DNA of 64,000 nucleotides from Actinomyces oris (GTDB taxonomy: Bacteria > Actinomycetota > Actinomycetes > Actinomycetales > Actinomycetaceae), in the NCBI RefSeq assembly GCF_006546825.1, contig NZ_VICC01000001.1, positions 312,191 to 376,190 of the forward strand. Direction: 5' to 3'. The notes under the pieces were generated by a model. That model saw only the letters and a program-made list of their open reading frames with translations, had not been told where the DNA came from and searched no databases. Positions 1 through 9,135 of the stretch are shown in pieces (within the stretch, counting starts at the first letter, position 1; every line of letters begins with the position of its first letter). A program made the position numbers and the translations under genes.

Positions 1-1
1 T

Positions 2-1351
2 CTGGGAGCTCTCATCGCCGAGCCGCTCTTCGTCCTGGCGGACTCGGCCATGGTCGGCCACCTCGGCGCGGTGAGCCTGGCGGGCCTGTCCCTGGCCTCG
101 ACGATCCTGACGACGACGGTGGGCCTGTTCGTCTTCCTGGCCTACGCCACCACGGCGACGACGGCGCGGCTGTTCGGGGCCGGCCGGCGCACCGAGGGCC
201 TGCGGGCCGGCGTCGACGGCATGTGGCTGGCACTCCTGCTGGGGCTGGGCGCGGGCGCCTTCCTGGGACTGACCGCCCCCTGGCTGACCGCTGCGATGGG
301 CGCCGACGGCGCGGTGGCTCAGGCGGCCATCGCCTACCTGCGCGCCTCCTGCCCGGGGTTGCCAGGAATGTTCGTCGTCCTGGCCGCCACTGGCGTGCTG
401 CGCGGTCTGTTGGACACGCGCACGCCCTTCGTCGTGGCCACGGCCGGGGCGGTCTTCAACGTCGTCGTCAACGCGATCCTGCTCTACGGCGTCGGAATGG
501 GGATCGTGGGCTCGGGCGCCGGCACCGCGATCGCGCAGACGGCCATGGCGCTGGCGCTGGCTGGTCCGATCGCCCGGGCGGCCCGGGCGGCCGGCGTGGG
601 TCTGCTCCCCCACCGCCAGGGCCTGCGGGCCTCCCTGGGCAGTGGGACGCCCCTGCTCATCCGTTCACTGAGCCTGCGGGCGGCGATCCTGGTGACCGTG
701 TGGGCGGCAACCGCGCTCGGGGAGGTGTCGCTGGCCGCCCACCAGGTCGTCAACGCCCTGTGGACCTTTGCGGCCTTCGCGCTGGATGCGCTGGCCGTGG
801 CGGCGCAGGCCCTCATCGGCACCGCCCTGGGACAGGCCCAGAGGGCGGACGCGGACTCGGCCGCACCGGAGGCTGAGGCCCTCACCGAGGAGGAGGCCGG
901 GGCTGCTGCGGCGACAGCCGGCTGGTCCATTGACGAGCTCCTGAAGCGGATGCTGGCCTGGGGCGCCGGGACGGGGGTCCTTATCGGCGTACTCATGGCG
1001 GCGGGCGCCGCCTGGCTACCCCGCGCTTTCACCTCCGACCCGGGCGTCATCGCGGCCGCCACCCCGACGCTCCTGGTCGCGGCGAGCGCGCAGCCACTCG
1101 CCGGGGTCGTCTTCCTGCTCGACGGCGTGCTCATGGGCGCCGGCGACGGCCGCTACCTGGCCCGGGCGGGCCTGGTGACGCTGGTGCCCTATGTGCCGCT
1201 CGCGCTGCTCATCGGAGGCGGCGTGCTGCCAGGGGCTGGCGGGGCGACGTCGGGCCTGGTGCTGCTGTGGATCGCCTTCGCCTGGGTCTTCATGGCCGCC
1301 CGAGGATCCACTACCTATCTGCGCTCGCGCGGCACCGCCTGGCGCCACTGA
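2..1351 (+). CDS. MATE family efflux transporter, 5' truncated by window edge
   Basis: The reading frame is open from base 2 and continues in frame through the ATG at 50, so the true start lies before the window. The residues just before that ATG (EPLFVLADSAMVGHLG) are the classic first-helix signature of DinF/NorM-type MATE exporters. These are Na+- or H+-coupled antiporters with 12 membrane helices that export cationic drugs or metabolites. The visible 450 residues are a run of hydrophobic helices with an Ala/Glu-rich cytoplasmic loop near residues 270-300 of the visible part. It ends with a short basic tail. A DinF-like subfamily is most likely; the substrate cannot be read from the sequence. 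No terminator hairpin is obvious before the direct repeat that follows. Confidence 0.9.
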   Translation: MGALIAEPLFVLADSAMVGHLGAVSLAGLSLASTILTTTVGLFVFLAYATTATTARLFGAGRRTEGLRAGVDGMWLALLLGLGAGAFLGLTAPWLTAAMGADGAVAQAAIAYLRASCPGLPGMFVVLAATGVLRGLLDTRTPFVVATAGAVFNVVVNAILLYGVGMGIVGSGAGTAIAQTAMALALAGPIARAARAAGVGLLPHRQGLRASLGSGTPLLIRSLSLRAAILVTVWAATALGEVSLAAHQVVNALWTFAAFALDALAVAAQALIGTALGQAQRADADSAAPEAEALTEEEAGAAAATAGWSIDELLKRMLAWGAGTGVLIGVLMAAGAAWLPRAFTSDPGVIAAATPTLLVAASAQPLAGVVFLLDGVLMGAGDGRYLARAGLVTLVPYVPLALLIGGGVLPGAGGATSGLVLLWIAFAWVFMAARGSTTYLRSRGTAWRH

Positions 1352-1390
1352 TCGGCCCCGCACGCCCGGCCCCTCCGGCCCCTCGCCCCG

Positions 1391-1470
1391 CGCGGTCGTG
1401 CCCTATACCTCGAGGTCGAGGGTTAAGGGTACGACTTCGCGACCTACCCTACGATCCGGGCAGCCAGCAC
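1391..1470. repeat. 80-bp direct repeat, copy A (left of AbiEi-like gene)
   Basis: This segment matches 2591-2670 at 72 of 80 positions with no gaps, offset by exactly 1,200 bp. The 10-mer GGTTAAGGGT at 1421-1430 is identical in both copies. Each copy holds an internal dyad, AGGGTA with TACCCT 13 bp apart (1425-1430 and 1444-1449 here). Together the copies bracket the gene at 1575-2573. Confidence 0.9.
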
Positions 1471-1574
1471 GAGGCCGTCACCCCGTGGCCACAGTGCTGT
1501 CCGTTCCCTGCTGCATCCACAGGGCTCCGACACTGCAGTAGCCAGCTCATCCGCTCGCCCATCACGCTTGCGAC

Positions 1575-2573
1575 ATGGAGCCCTATCCCGAACCGCCTCA
1601 ACTGCCTCCCGTTGTCGCGTCCGCCGGCCCGCCGGCCGCCATGCGCAACCCCGTCAGGCTCCTTCGTGGTGTCTATGGGGATATCGGCGCTCAGGACCTG
1701 CCCCGTTGGGAGGCCGGCGCGCGTCTCAGTCTGGCTCGTTGCGCGGCCGCCTGCCTTCAGGTCACGTCCGCGCGCTGCCTGAGCCACGAGTCGGCCGCAC
1801 TCGTTCACGGTCTGTGGTTGCGGGAACGTGAGCCGGACGTCAGCGTCGTCGTCCCCTCAAGTCCGCACCATCCCCACCAGGAGCTCCCCCTCCCGCCGGG
1901 AGCACAGCGCCTCGCCTACCTGCGACGACGACACCTGACGCTGCCGCAGAAGGACATCACCACCGTCTCGGGCCTGCCTGTGAGCACCTTGGGACGGACC
2001 GCGGTTGACTGCGCCTTTGACCTTCCCGCCCACGACTCGGTGTGCGTGGTCGAGTCGGCGCTCCGCGCTATCGCCCGTCCATCGCGATACCAGTACTCCC
2101 AGTCGAGCCGCCGAGTCGAGGCTGCCCGGCATCAGCTCCAAGCCACCATTGCGGCGCAGGGCCCGCGTGCCGGGGCGCGGCGCGCACGTGCCGTCGTCGC
2201 CATGGCCTCAGCCTTCACCGAATCACCGGGCGAGTCGCTGCTGCACTGGTTGGTGCGCGCCCTGGGCCTGCCGGCTCCGCGCATTCAGATGGCGATCACG
2301 GACGTCCACCACTCCCGCCTCTACTTCCCCGATGAGGCCTGGCCGGAGTACCGGGTACTGGCGGAGTTCGACGGGCGGATCAAGTACAAGACCCCCGAGG
2401 ACCTGTGGCAGGAGAAACAGCGCCAGGACGCCCTGACTCGCATGGGCTGGCGCATCGAGCGCTTCATCTGGGCGGACTTCACACACCTCGACCTGCTGCG
2501 CGACCGGCTCCTGACCCTCTTCCCCACCACCGTCGCCCGCAGCGCGCGCCCCGTGGCGGACCTGTGGAGATGA
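1575..2573 (+). CDS. AbiEi-antitoxin-like / DUF559-type endonuclease-fold protein
   Basis: 332 residues. The N-terminal half, from about residue 28 (LLRGVYGDI), followed by an Ala-rich helical stretch with SHESAALVHGL, resembles the AbiEi-type antitoxin domain common in actinobacteria. The C-terminal part (about 225-320) has the pattern EFDGRIKY, then LWQEKQRQDAL, then a Gly-Trp segment. That resembles the Vsr/DUF559-like restriction-endonuclease fold with its acidic and lysine residues. No cognate AbiEii-type nucleotidyltransferase toxin lies next to it, so it is solitary. The start is uncertain: no clear ribosome-binding site precedes the ATG at 1575 or the alternative ATG at 1641. Two 80-bp direct repeats bracket the gene, so it may be an accessory cassette. 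The family assignment is by pattern only and the role in vivo is unknown. Confidence 0.7.
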   Translation: MEPYPEPPQLPPVVASAGPPAAMRNPVRLLRGVYGDIGAQDLPRWEAGARLSLARCAAACLQVTSARCLSHESAALVHGLWLREREPDVSVVVPSSPHHPHQELPLPPGAQRLAYLRRRHLTLPQKDITTVSGLPVSTLGRTAVDCAFDLPAHDSVCVVESALRAIARPSRYQYSQSSRRVEAARHQLQATIAAQGPRAGARRARAVVAMASAFTESPGESLLHWLVRALGLPAPRIQMAITDVHHSRLYFPDEAWPEYRVLAEFDGRIKYKTPEDLWQEKQRQDALTRMGWRIERFIWADFTHLDLLRDRLLTLFPTTVARSARPVADLWR

Positions 2574-2590
2574 CTGCCGGCTCCCGACCG

Positions 2591-2670
2591 CGCTGTCGTG
2601 CCTTATGCCTCGAGATCGAGGGTTAAGGGTACGACCTCGCAACCTACCCTACGATCCGGACAGCCGGCAC
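2591..2670. repeat. 80-bp direct repeat, copy B (right of AbiEi-like gene)
   Basis: This is the second copy of 1391-1470, with 8 mismatches scattered along it. It begins 18 bp after the stop codon of the AbiEi-like gene. It lies just beyond the terminator of the convergent rplI operon. Confidence 0.9.
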
Positions 2671-2693
2671 GACCCTGCACGACCCACGACGAC

Positions 2694-2737
2694 GCCGTCG
2701 GGCCGGAGCCCCCACGGGGAGGACCCGGCCCAACGGC
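2694..2737 (-). terminator. rplI operon terminator hairpin
   Basis: Arms 2694-2706 (GCCGTCGGGCCGG) and 2725-2737 pair at 12 of 13 positions around an 18-nt loop. The hairpin starts 18 bp past the rplI stop codon. There is no clear U-tract, as is usual in high-G+C actinobacteria. Confidence 0.6.
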
Positions 2738-2754
2738 GGAAGGATGCCCGGCGC

Positions 2755-3210
2755 TCAGCGCGCGGGAACGACGTTGACCTCGAGGGGGGCCACGACGTCA
2801 GCGTGCAGGCGCACGGAGGCGCTGTGACGGCCGGTCGACTTGATCGGCGGCACGACCTGGATCTTGCGGCGGTCGACGGCGGGGCCGCCGGCGGCCTTAA
2901 CGGCGTCGGCCAGGGTCGCGGTGGTAATGGCGCCGAAGAGGCGGCCGTTGTCACCGGCGGTGGCGGAGACGGTCACGACGTTCTCCTGCAGCCAGGCGCG
3001 AGCGGTCTGGGCGTGCTCGAGGGACTCGATGGAGCGCTTGCGGCGCGCCTCGGCCATCTGGTCGATCTGGCGCTGGGCGCCCTTGGTCCACGGGGTGGCC
3101 AGCTTGCGGGGCAGGAGGTAGTTACGGGCGTAGCCGTCCTTGACCTCCACGACCTCGCCGGCGGAGCCGAGGTGGGAGACGTCGTGCGTGAGGATGAGCT
3201 TGGTGGTCAT
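2755..3210 (-). CDS. rplI: 50S ribosomal protein bL9
   Basis: 151 residues, the normal bL9 length. The N-terminal RNA-binding domain is clear: MTTKLILTHDVSHLG, then the Gly-rich turn GYARNYLLPRKLA around residues 25-40. A long helix with many charged residues (about 41-75) links it to the C-terminal domain. bL9 binds 23S rRNA near the L1 stalk. It is the last gene of the rpsF-ssb-rpsR-rplI operon and starts 15 bp after the rpsR stop. A hairpin terminator follows. Confidence 0.97.
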   Translation of the reverse strand: MTTKLILTHDVSHLGSAGEVVEVKDGYARNYLLPRKLATPWTKGAQRQIDQMAEARRKRSIESLEHAQTARAWLQENVVTVSATAGDNGRLFGAITTATLADAVKAAGGPAVDRRKIQVVPPIKSTGRHSASVRLHADVVAPLEVNVVPAR

Positions 3211-3225
3211 TGCGCGTGCCTCCGA

Positions 3226-3462
3226 TCAGCGAGCCGAGCTCGAGTAGGGCAGCAGAGCCATCTCGCGGGCGTTCTTCACGGCCTTGGCGATCTTGCGCTG
3301 CTCCTGGACGGAGACGCCGGTGACGCGACGGGCGCGGATCTTGCCGCGGTCGGAGATGAACTTCCGCAGCGTGGCGGTGTCCTTGTAGTCGATGGTGCCG
3401 ACCTTGATGGCCTTGACGGGGCTGACCTTCTTCTTCGGCTTGCGAAGTTGGGGCTTCGCCAT
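3226..3462 (-). CDS. rpsR: 30S ribosomal protein bS18
   Basis: 78 residues with the conserved bS18 core: [19 protein letters not shown] followed by RARRVTGV, then a basic C-terminal helix ending in ALLPY. bS18 sits on the 30S platform and binds bS6 (rpsF, same operon). A good ribosome-binding site (AAGGAG) precedes the ATG. The 86-bp gap to ssb is larger than the other gaps in the cluster. The N-terminus is Lys-rich (KPKKKV) and lacks zinc-binding cysteines. Confidence 0.97.
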   Translation of the reverse strand: MAKPQLRKPKKKVSPVKAIKVGTIDYKDTATLRKFISDRGKIRARRVTGVSVQEQRKIAKAVKNAREMALLPYSSSAR

Positions 3463-3548
3463 GGTGGTACTCCTTGGTCTGAGCGCCTGAGCGCTCTACG
3501 AGATGAAAAGTGTTGTGTGAGAGGGAACGGGACGACGACGTCGCGGCT

Positions 3549-4157
3549 TTAGAACGGGGGCTCGTCACCGAAGGAGGTGGAGCCGCCCGTGGCCCACGGG
3601 TCGTCCGCGGCGCCGCCGGCAGGGGCGTTGTACCCGGACTGGCCCTGGCCGCCGAAGCCGCCACCGCCGTTGTAGCCGCCCTGCTGGGGGCCGCCCTGGT
3701 TGTATCCGCCCTGACCGCCCTGGTTGCCGCCGAAGCCTCCGCCCTGAGGGCCGCCCTGACCGCCGCCGAAGCCACCACCCTGGCCGCCGCCGCGCGGCTG
3801 GCGGGTGACCTGGGCCTTGGCGTAGCGCAGGGAGGGGCCGATCTCATCGACCTGCATCTCCACCACCGTGCGGTTCTCGCCCTCACGGGTGGTGTAGGAG
3901 CGCTGGACCAGCCGTCCCTGGACGATGACGCGCGTGCCCTTGGTCAGCGACTCGGCCACGTTCTCCGCGGCGTCGCGCCAGATCGAGCAGCGCATGAACA
4001 GGGTCTCCCCGTCCTTCCACTCGCCGGCCTGGCGGTCGAAGGTGCGCGGCGTGGAGGCGACCGTGAAGGAGGCCACCGCTGCCCCGGAGGGCGTGAAGCG
4101 CATCTCGGGGTCCGCGGTGAGGTTCCCGATGATGGTGATGATGGTGTCTCCGGCCAT
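3549..4157 (-). CDS. ssb: single-stranded DNA-binding protein
   Basis: 202 residues. The OB-fold domain fills residues 1-115 ([19 protein letters not shown], then a [16 protein letters not shown] segment). A long Gly/Gln/Asn-rich linker follows (about 120-185), made of repeated GGGFGG and QGGY-type units. The acidic tip DEPPF is the docking tail for replication and repair partners such as RecO, the PriA-like proteins and the Pol III chi-type contacts. SSB coats single-stranded DNA during replication. Its position between rpsF and rpsR is the widely conserved arrangement. It starts 27 bp after the rpsF stop. Confidence 0.97.
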   Translation of the reverse strand: MAGDTIITIIGNLTADPEMRFTPSGAAVASFTVASTPRTFDRQAGEWKDGETLFMRCSIWRDAAENVAESLTKGTRVIVQGRLVQRSYTTREGENRTVVEMQVDEIGPSLRYAKAQVTRQPRGGGQGGGFGGGQGGPQGGGFGGNQGGQGGYNQGGPQQGGYNGGGGFGGQGQSGYNAPAGGAADDPWATGGSTSFGDEPPF

Positions 4158-4184
4158 GGCGTTGTCTCCGTTCCCGGTAGAGGC

Positions 4185-4472
4185 TCAGGCCTCGGGACGC
4201 AGCAGCTTGGTGCGCAGAACGGTCTCGTTGAGGCCGAGCTGGCGGTCAAGCTCCTGGGCGATCTCGGGCGTGGTGGTCATGTCCACGACGGCGTAGAAGC
4301 CCTCGGACTTCTTCTTGATGTCGTAGGCCAGCCGGCGCTTGCCCCAGATGTCGACCTTGTCCACGGTGCCCCCGTTGCTGGGAACGACCTGCAGCAGCTT
4401 CTCGAGCGTCGCGTTGGCGGTGCGCTCGTCCGTCTCGGGGTCGAGGATGATCATGATCTCGTAGTGACGCAT
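4185..4472 (-). CDS. rpsF: 30S ribosomal protein bS6
   Basis: 95 residues beginning [17 protein letters not shown], the standard bS6 N-terminus. The start at 4472 is chosen because GAGGAGGTGGG lies just upstream and the longer in-frame extension lacks family resemblance. The conserved [18 protein letters not shown] segment sits near residues 43-60. bS6 forms a heterodimer with bS18 on the 30S platform. It is the first gene of the rpsF-ssb-rpsR-rplI operon. Confidence 0.97.
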   Translation of the reverse strand: MRHYEIMIILDPETDERTANATLEKLLQVVPSNGGTVDKVDIWGKRRLAYDIKKKSEGFYAVVDMTTTPEIAQELDRQLGLNETVLRTKLLRPEA

Positions 4473-4630
4473 GCTTGGTACCCACCTCCTCTGGTCTGTG
4501 GCGGTCACGGTCCTTCCGTGACAGGAGGGTGATGCGTGCGGCGCACCATCCGGTGGACAGAGGTCCATCCTCCCGACGGCGCAGCCAGTTCGCCACATTA
4601 CCGGACAACCGGGTGGGCCTGAAAGCCGAG

Positions 4631-4676
4631 ACGGTGGGCCGACGACGTGCCATGCAACACGTCGTCGGCCCACCGT
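4631..4676 (-). terminator. terminator hairpin after the class A PBP gene
   Basis: A perfect 19-bp inverted repeat (4631-4649 with 4658-4676) around an 8-nt loop begins 49 bp past the PBP stop. It probably separates the PBP transcript from the rpsF operon. No U-tract is visible. Confidence 0.85.
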
Positions 4677-4724
4677 CAGGCGTCCGCGGGCGGGCGGGGT
4701 CAGTCGCCGTGGGATGGTGGGGCG

Positions 4725-7175
4725 CTAACCGACACCACCCTGAGCTCCTTGACGGCCCGGTTGTTGCTGTTCTCTCGGTTGTTGCGGTTCTTCCGGTTGT
4801 TGCGGTTTCTCAGGGTCCTTCGGTTTCTCTGTTTCTCCCGGCTGGACATCATTGCCCTGGTCTTCACCAGGCTTCTTCTGGGAGTCCGATTGCTCGGTCT
4901 GCTTCCCATCAGGCTGCGGGGTGCCCTGCGGCGTCGGCTCAGTGGTCGGCTGCGGGGTGGGGGTCGCAGTCGCCTCAGGCGGAGCGGTGGGGGTCGTAGT
5001 CGCCTCCTCCTCCGGCTCGCCGGTGGGCTTGGCGGTCTGCGGAACCGTTCCACCACGGGTGGCCAGCAGCTCGGCCGCTGGCGGGAAGTCCTCAACCTCC
5101 AACCCCTCGTGTGCGACATTCATGTAGTCGATGAAGATGTCCGCCGGGTAGGTCGAGCCGGTGATCTCGTCATACTCCCCCCAGGGCTCGATCGACTCCT
5201 CCGAGCCGTCCGTTCCCGTCTGGTAGAGGGTCACCGCGGTGACCACCTGAGGAGTGAAGCCCACGAACTGGGCGGACTTGTTGTCCGACGACGATCCGGT
5301 CTTCGCGGCGACCGGGCGATCCATCTTGGCGGCCACCTTGTCCGCACTGCCGTTCGGTCCGGAAACGACCTGCTGGAGGGCATAGGTCGTGTCGGCCATG
5401 ACGTCCTCGTCGAACTCGCGATGCCCCTTGGTGTCCGCCGTGTAGCGGTCCGTGCCATCGGGGTTCTTGAGGGAGGCCACGATGTGGGTGTCGTGCCGGA
5501 TGCCTTGCGAGGCGAAGGTGGAGTAGGCCGTCGCGATGTCGATCGTGTGCGGGGAGGCCGAGCCGAGCACGTTCTGGACAAGAGTCCGCTGCTCCGGGGT
5601 CTTCAGCCCCTGGGTGTTCTCCGGGTAGCCGGCACGGTTCGCCACCTTGGCCGTGATCCCCTCCTCCAGATCCTCGGCATTCATGAGCTCCTGATTGAGC
5701 TGGAGGTAGGGGGTGTTGAGCGACTGCTCCGTGGCCTGGGTGAGGCTGGCCCACTTCAGGGAGACGTTCTTGAAGTTCTGGAACTGATGCCCCTCGATGG
5801 TCATCGGCGAGGTAGCCGGATAACCACTGTTCAAGGACCACCCGTTCTCCAGGGCGGCCACCAACGCGAAGGGCTTGAAGGTGGAGCCGGCCTGGGCGAT
5901 GGCATCGGTCGAGGTGTTGACCTGACTGGTCAGATAGTCATCACCCCCGTAGAGCGCCAGCAGACCGCCCGTCTTGGGGTCGATGGACACCAGCGCCTTG
6001 CGCAGGTTCGGCGAGGCGCCAGGAGGCAGGGAGTTGACCGAATTGACTGCGGCCTCCTGGTCCTTCTGGTTGATCGTGGTGACGATCTTGAAACCGCCGG
6101 TGTCGATCTGCTCCGGCGAGATCTTGGCCTTGTTCTCGAGCTCGGAGCGCACCATCTGCAGCAGGTAGCCGTTGGTGCCGGCGTAGACCTGCTTGGTCTG
6201 GGACTCCTTGACGTCCGGCATACCCGTCTGCTTGGCCTCGTTGTACTGGGCCTGGGTGATGTAGCCGTCGTCGAGCATGAACTGCAGGACTCGTCCCCAC
6301 CGTTCCTTGGCCTTGTCCGGGTTCTCGGCCGGGTCCCAGGCGCTGGGCGACGGCAGGATCCCCGCCAGGAGCGCGGCTTCCGAGGGGCTCATGTCCTTGG
6401 CGGGATGGTGGAAGAAGGCCTGCGAGGCGGCCTCGATGCCATAGGCGCCACGACCGTAGTAGACCGTGTTGAGGTAGTCGCCCAGGATCTCCTTCTTGGG
6501 CTTCTCCCGGTCGATCTTGATGGCCATGATGGCCTGCTTGAACTTGCCGGAGTAAGAGCTGGTGGTGTCGACGTAGTAGTTCTTCACGTACTGCTGCGTC
6601 AGGGTCGAGGCGCCCTGGGTGTCGCCTCCGCGCAGGTTGTTGATGAGGGCGCGCGCGATGCCCTTGGGGTCGACGCCCTTGTTGGAGTAGAAGGAGCGGT
6701 CCTCGGAGGCCACCACCGCGTTGCCCACATAGTCCGGCAGGGTGGAGGCGTCCACCGACTGCCGGTTGATCTCCGCGAACTTCCCCATCTCCGTGGTTCC
6801 GTCGGCGTAGTAGACCGTACTGCTCTGAGCCAGCGCGAACTCGCTGGGCTTGGGCACCTTGATGGTGTTGTAGGCCCACATGAAGGCGCCGACAGTGCTG
6901 AGCACCCCCAGCAGGAAGACGCCCAGGACGAACCGCCAGCTGGGAATCCAGCGGTGAATCTTGCCCTTGCCGGCGCGGGGGTAGTTGAAGAAACGGCGCT
7001 TGCGCCCCGAGGCGGCGTCCTTGGAGCGCTCGGCCTTCGACTGCTTGCGCCCCTTTCCGGGCTTCTTACCGCCCCCCGAGACCCTGCCCAGGGTGTGCCG
7101 ACCGGCGCTGGCCACCTGGGTCAGCTTGTTGCCGACGGGGCGGCTGGGTCCGCTCCCACTCGTGCCTTCTGCCAC
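4725..7175 (-). CDS. bifunctional class A penicillin-binding protein
   Basis: 816 residues, starting at GTG 7175 behind GAGGAGCGC. A basic cytoplasmic N-terminus (about 1-75) leads to one membrane anchor (about 78-100). The GT51 glycosyltransferase domain follows, with EDRSFYSNKGVDPKGIARA and GASTLTQQYVKN. The transpeptidase domain has the three active-site motifs: GSTFKP (SxxK), SLN (SxN) and AAKTGSS (KTG). The C-terminal 110 residues are a Pro/Thr/Glu/Gln-rich tail, probably disordered in the cell wall. The enzyme polymerises glycan strands and cross-links them with D-Ala-D-Ala chemistry. It resembles PonA-type actinobacterial PBPs, but the exact orthologue cannot be fixed from this window. 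Confidence 0.95.
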   Translation of the reverse strand: MAEGTSGSGPSRPVGNKLTQVASAGRHTLGRVSGGGKKPGKGRKQSKAERSKDAASGRKRRFFNYPRAGKGKIHRWIPSWRFVLGVFLLGVLSTVGAFMWAYNTIKVPKPSEFALAQSSTVYYADGTTEMGKFAEINRQSVDASTLPDYVGNAVVASEDRSFYSNKGVDPKGIARALINNLRGGDTQGASTLTQQYVKNYYVDTTSSYSGKFKQAIMAIKIDREKPKKEILGDYLNTVYYGRGAYGIEAASQAFFHHPAKDMSPSEAALLAGILPSPSAWDPAENPDKAKERWGRVLQFMLDDGYITQAQYNEAKQTGMPDVKESQTKQVYAGTNGYLLQMVRSELENKAKISPEQIDTGGFKIVTTINQKDQEAAVNSVNSLPPGASPNLRKALVSIDPKTGGLLALYGGDDYLTSQVNTSTDAIAQAGSTFKPFALVAALENGWSLNSGYPATSPMTIEGHQFQNFKNVSLKWASLTQATEQSLNTPYLQLNQELMNAEDLEEGITAKVANRAGYPENTQGLKTPEQRTLVQNVLGSASPHTIDIATAYSTFASQGIRHDTHIVASLKNPDGTDRYTADTKGHREFDEDVMADTTYALQQVVSGPNGSADKVAAKMDRPVAAKTGSSSDNKSAQFVGFTPQVVTAVTLYQTGTDGSEESIEPWGEYDEITGSTYPADIFIDYMNVAHEGLEVEDFPPAAELLATRGGTVPQTAKPTGEPEEEATTTPTAPPEATATPTPQPTTEPTPQGTPQPDGKQTEQSDSQKKPGEDQGNDVQPGETEKPKDPEKPQQPEEPQQPREQQQPGRQGAQGGVG

Positions 7176-7731
7176 GCGCTCCTCGTTTCGGTTGATGTCA
7201 TGGAGGTGACTGGGTGCCGCGACGGCGCGGGGGATAACGCTCCGGTTGCGACATGAGGTCTCATCATGACCGATGTTGGCTGCTGGCGCCGACTCGGAGA
7301 CCGGTCACCGCCCAGCAGGACCGCCGACGGCGATCGGGAGTGATCGCTGCGGACAAGCCGCATCGGGCGCCGACATGCGTCCAGTATGAAGGAACACCGG
7401 GCCGTGATGGTAGCGATGCGAACCTGGGAACCAGCCATGACGCCACCGACTCACGTTATCCCGTTGTCACCTAAATCGCCCCGAACAGCACTCTCGTGCG
7501 CTTTGAGGGTCGACGACGGCGCACCGGGAGCCAGAATGTGAGTTCGCGCCCAGCCGGCGACGAAGCACATCGAAAACGGCCGGTATCAACCAGGACAATG
7601 GTCCCCGGCTGCTGGTGAGACACTGACCTCAATCCTCCCGCTAGGTCAGTTTCGCGTCTCGGCTCCTCGCCTGCTCGAGGAGCGCCGCCCCACCCGTCCT
7701 CACCCGTTCCGCCCAACCGGGGAGATCCTCC
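7176..7731. other. intergenic region between PBP and C4-dicarboxylate transporter; inverted repeat at 7622-7650
   Basis: These 556 bp separate two divergent genes and must hold both promoters. I see no gene-like frame in it. An inverted repeat, ACTGACCT (7622-7629) and AGGTCAGT (7643-7650) with a 13-nt spacer, lies 82 bp before the transporter start. It could be an operator or a leader hairpin. A small palindrome ATGAG-GT-CTCAT lies at 7253-7264. The region is less G+C-rich than the coding DNA around it. Confidence 0.5.
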
Positions 7732-9108
7732 ATGGACGCCAGCACAGCCCTTCAGACCCTCAGCATCATCCTTCAAGTCGCCATCATCCTCACCTGCCTC
7801 ATCGTCGGGGCGAAGAAGGGCGGGATCGCCCTCGGTCTCATCGCCGGGATCGGCCTGCTGGTCCTCGTCTTCGGCTTCCGCCTGGAGCCGGGAGAGGCCC
7901 CGGTCGACGTCATTCTCACCATCCTGGCCGTCATCGGGTGCGCCGCCACCCTCCAGCAGTCCGGCGGCCTGGACGTGATGATGCAGGTGGCCGAACGGGT
8001 CCTGCGTCGGCATCCCGAGCAGATCACCATCCTGGGTCCCTGCGTCACCTGGTTCCTCACCGTCCTGTGCGGGACCGGCCACGTCGTCTACACGATGCTG
8101 CCCATCATCGCGGACATCGCCATCAAGAAGAACATCCGCCCCGAACGCCCCATGGCCGCCTCGTCGGTCGCCGCCCAGATGGGCATCACCGCCTCACCGG
8201 TCTCGGTGGCCACGGTCTCCATCGTCTCCATCATCGCCAAGAACACCGATCGGCACTGGTCAGTCCTCCAGATCCTGGCGATCTCCATCCCGGCGTCACT
8301 GTGCGGGGTCCTTCTGGCCGCCCTGTGGTCGATGCGCCGGGGCAAGGACCTGGACGAGGACGAGGAGTACCAGAAGCGCCTGGAGAACCCGGAGTTCCGC
8401 GCCACCGTCCACTCCAGCTCCGAGACCCTCATCGGCAAGGTGTTCCCGCCCCAGGCCTACCGCGCCACCTGGATCTTCCTGGGCGCCATCGCCGTCGTCG
8501 TCGTCCTGGGCGCCCTGGAGGTACTGCGTCCCCAGTTCCCCACGGGAGACAACGGCGCCATGGAGCGCCTGAGCATGAACCTGGTCATCCAGATGGTCAT
8601 GCTCGCCGCCGGGGCACTGATCCTGCTGACCTGCAAGGTGCAGGCCGCCAAGATCGCCTCCACCGCCGTGTTCAAGGCGGGGGCCACCGCCATGTTCTCC
8701 ATCTTCGGGGTCGCCTGGATGACCGAGACGGTCGTCCACGCCCACCTGGAGAGCCTGGAGCACAGCCTCTCGGGCGTCCTGTCCCACCACGTGTGGATGT
8801 ACGCCATCGTCCTGTTCATCATCGGCAAGCTGGTGAACTCCCAGGCCGCCGGCCTGCTCATCGTGGCCCCCATGGCCCTGTCACTCGGGGTGAGCCCGGT
8901 CGTCGTCGTCGGGTTCATCGGCGCCTCCTACGGGTACTTCATCCTGCCCACCTACCCCTCGGACCTGGCGGCGATCGGCTTCGACCCCACCGGCACCACC
9001 CACATCGGCAAGTACGTCATCAACCACTCCTTCCTGGTGCCCGGGCTCATCGGAGTGCTCACCTCCTGCGTCGTGGGCACGGCACTGTCCCAGATGCTCC
9101 TGACCTGA
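7732..9108 (+). CDS. anaerobic C4-dicarboxylate transporter (Dcu family)
   Basis: 458 residues and highly hydrophobic, with about 10-12 membrane helices. The family motifs CGTGHVVYTMLPIIADIAI and ASSVAAQMGITASPVSVA match DcuA/DcuB carriers, which exchange fumarate, malate or aspartate for succinate under anaerobic conditions. A charged loop (about 205-230) lies between the two halves. The next gene downstream is a probable PEP carboxykinase. The pair would therefore connect oxaloacetate formation to succinate export, consistent with the mixed-acid fermentation of oral Actinomyces. A GGGGAG motif precedes the ATG. DcuA and DcuB cannot be told apart here. Confidence 0.92.
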   Translation: MDASTALQTLSIILQVAIILTCLIVGAKKGGIALGLIAGIGLLVLVFGFRLEPGEAPVDVILTILAVIGCAATLQQSGGLDVMMQVAERVLRRHPEQITILGPCVTWFLTVLCGTGHVVYTMLPIIADIAIKKNIRPERPMAASSVAAQMGITASPVSVATVSIVSIIAKNTDRHWSVLQILAISIPASLCGVLLAALWSMRRGKDLDEDEEYQKRLENPEFRATVHSSSETLIGKVFPPQAYRATWIFLGAIAVVVVLGALEVLRPQFPTGDNGAMERLSMNLVIQMVMLAAGALILLTCKVQAAKIASTAVFKAGATAMFSIFGVAWMTETVVHAHLESLEHSLSGVLSHHVWMYAIVLFIIGKLVNSQAAGLLIVAPMALSLGVSPVVVVGFIGASYGYFILPTYPSDLAAIGFDPTGTTHIGKYVINHSFLVPGLIGVLTSCVVGTALSQMLLT

Positions 9109-9135
9109 GCACCCTGTCCTGAGCGCTCGACGTCG

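Noticed and set aside
4647-7256. 869-codon plus-strand frame opposite the PBP gene
   Set aside because: It is antisense to a PBP with intact catalytic motifs. The Leu/Arg/Gly-rich product is typical of a shadow frame in high-G+C DNA.
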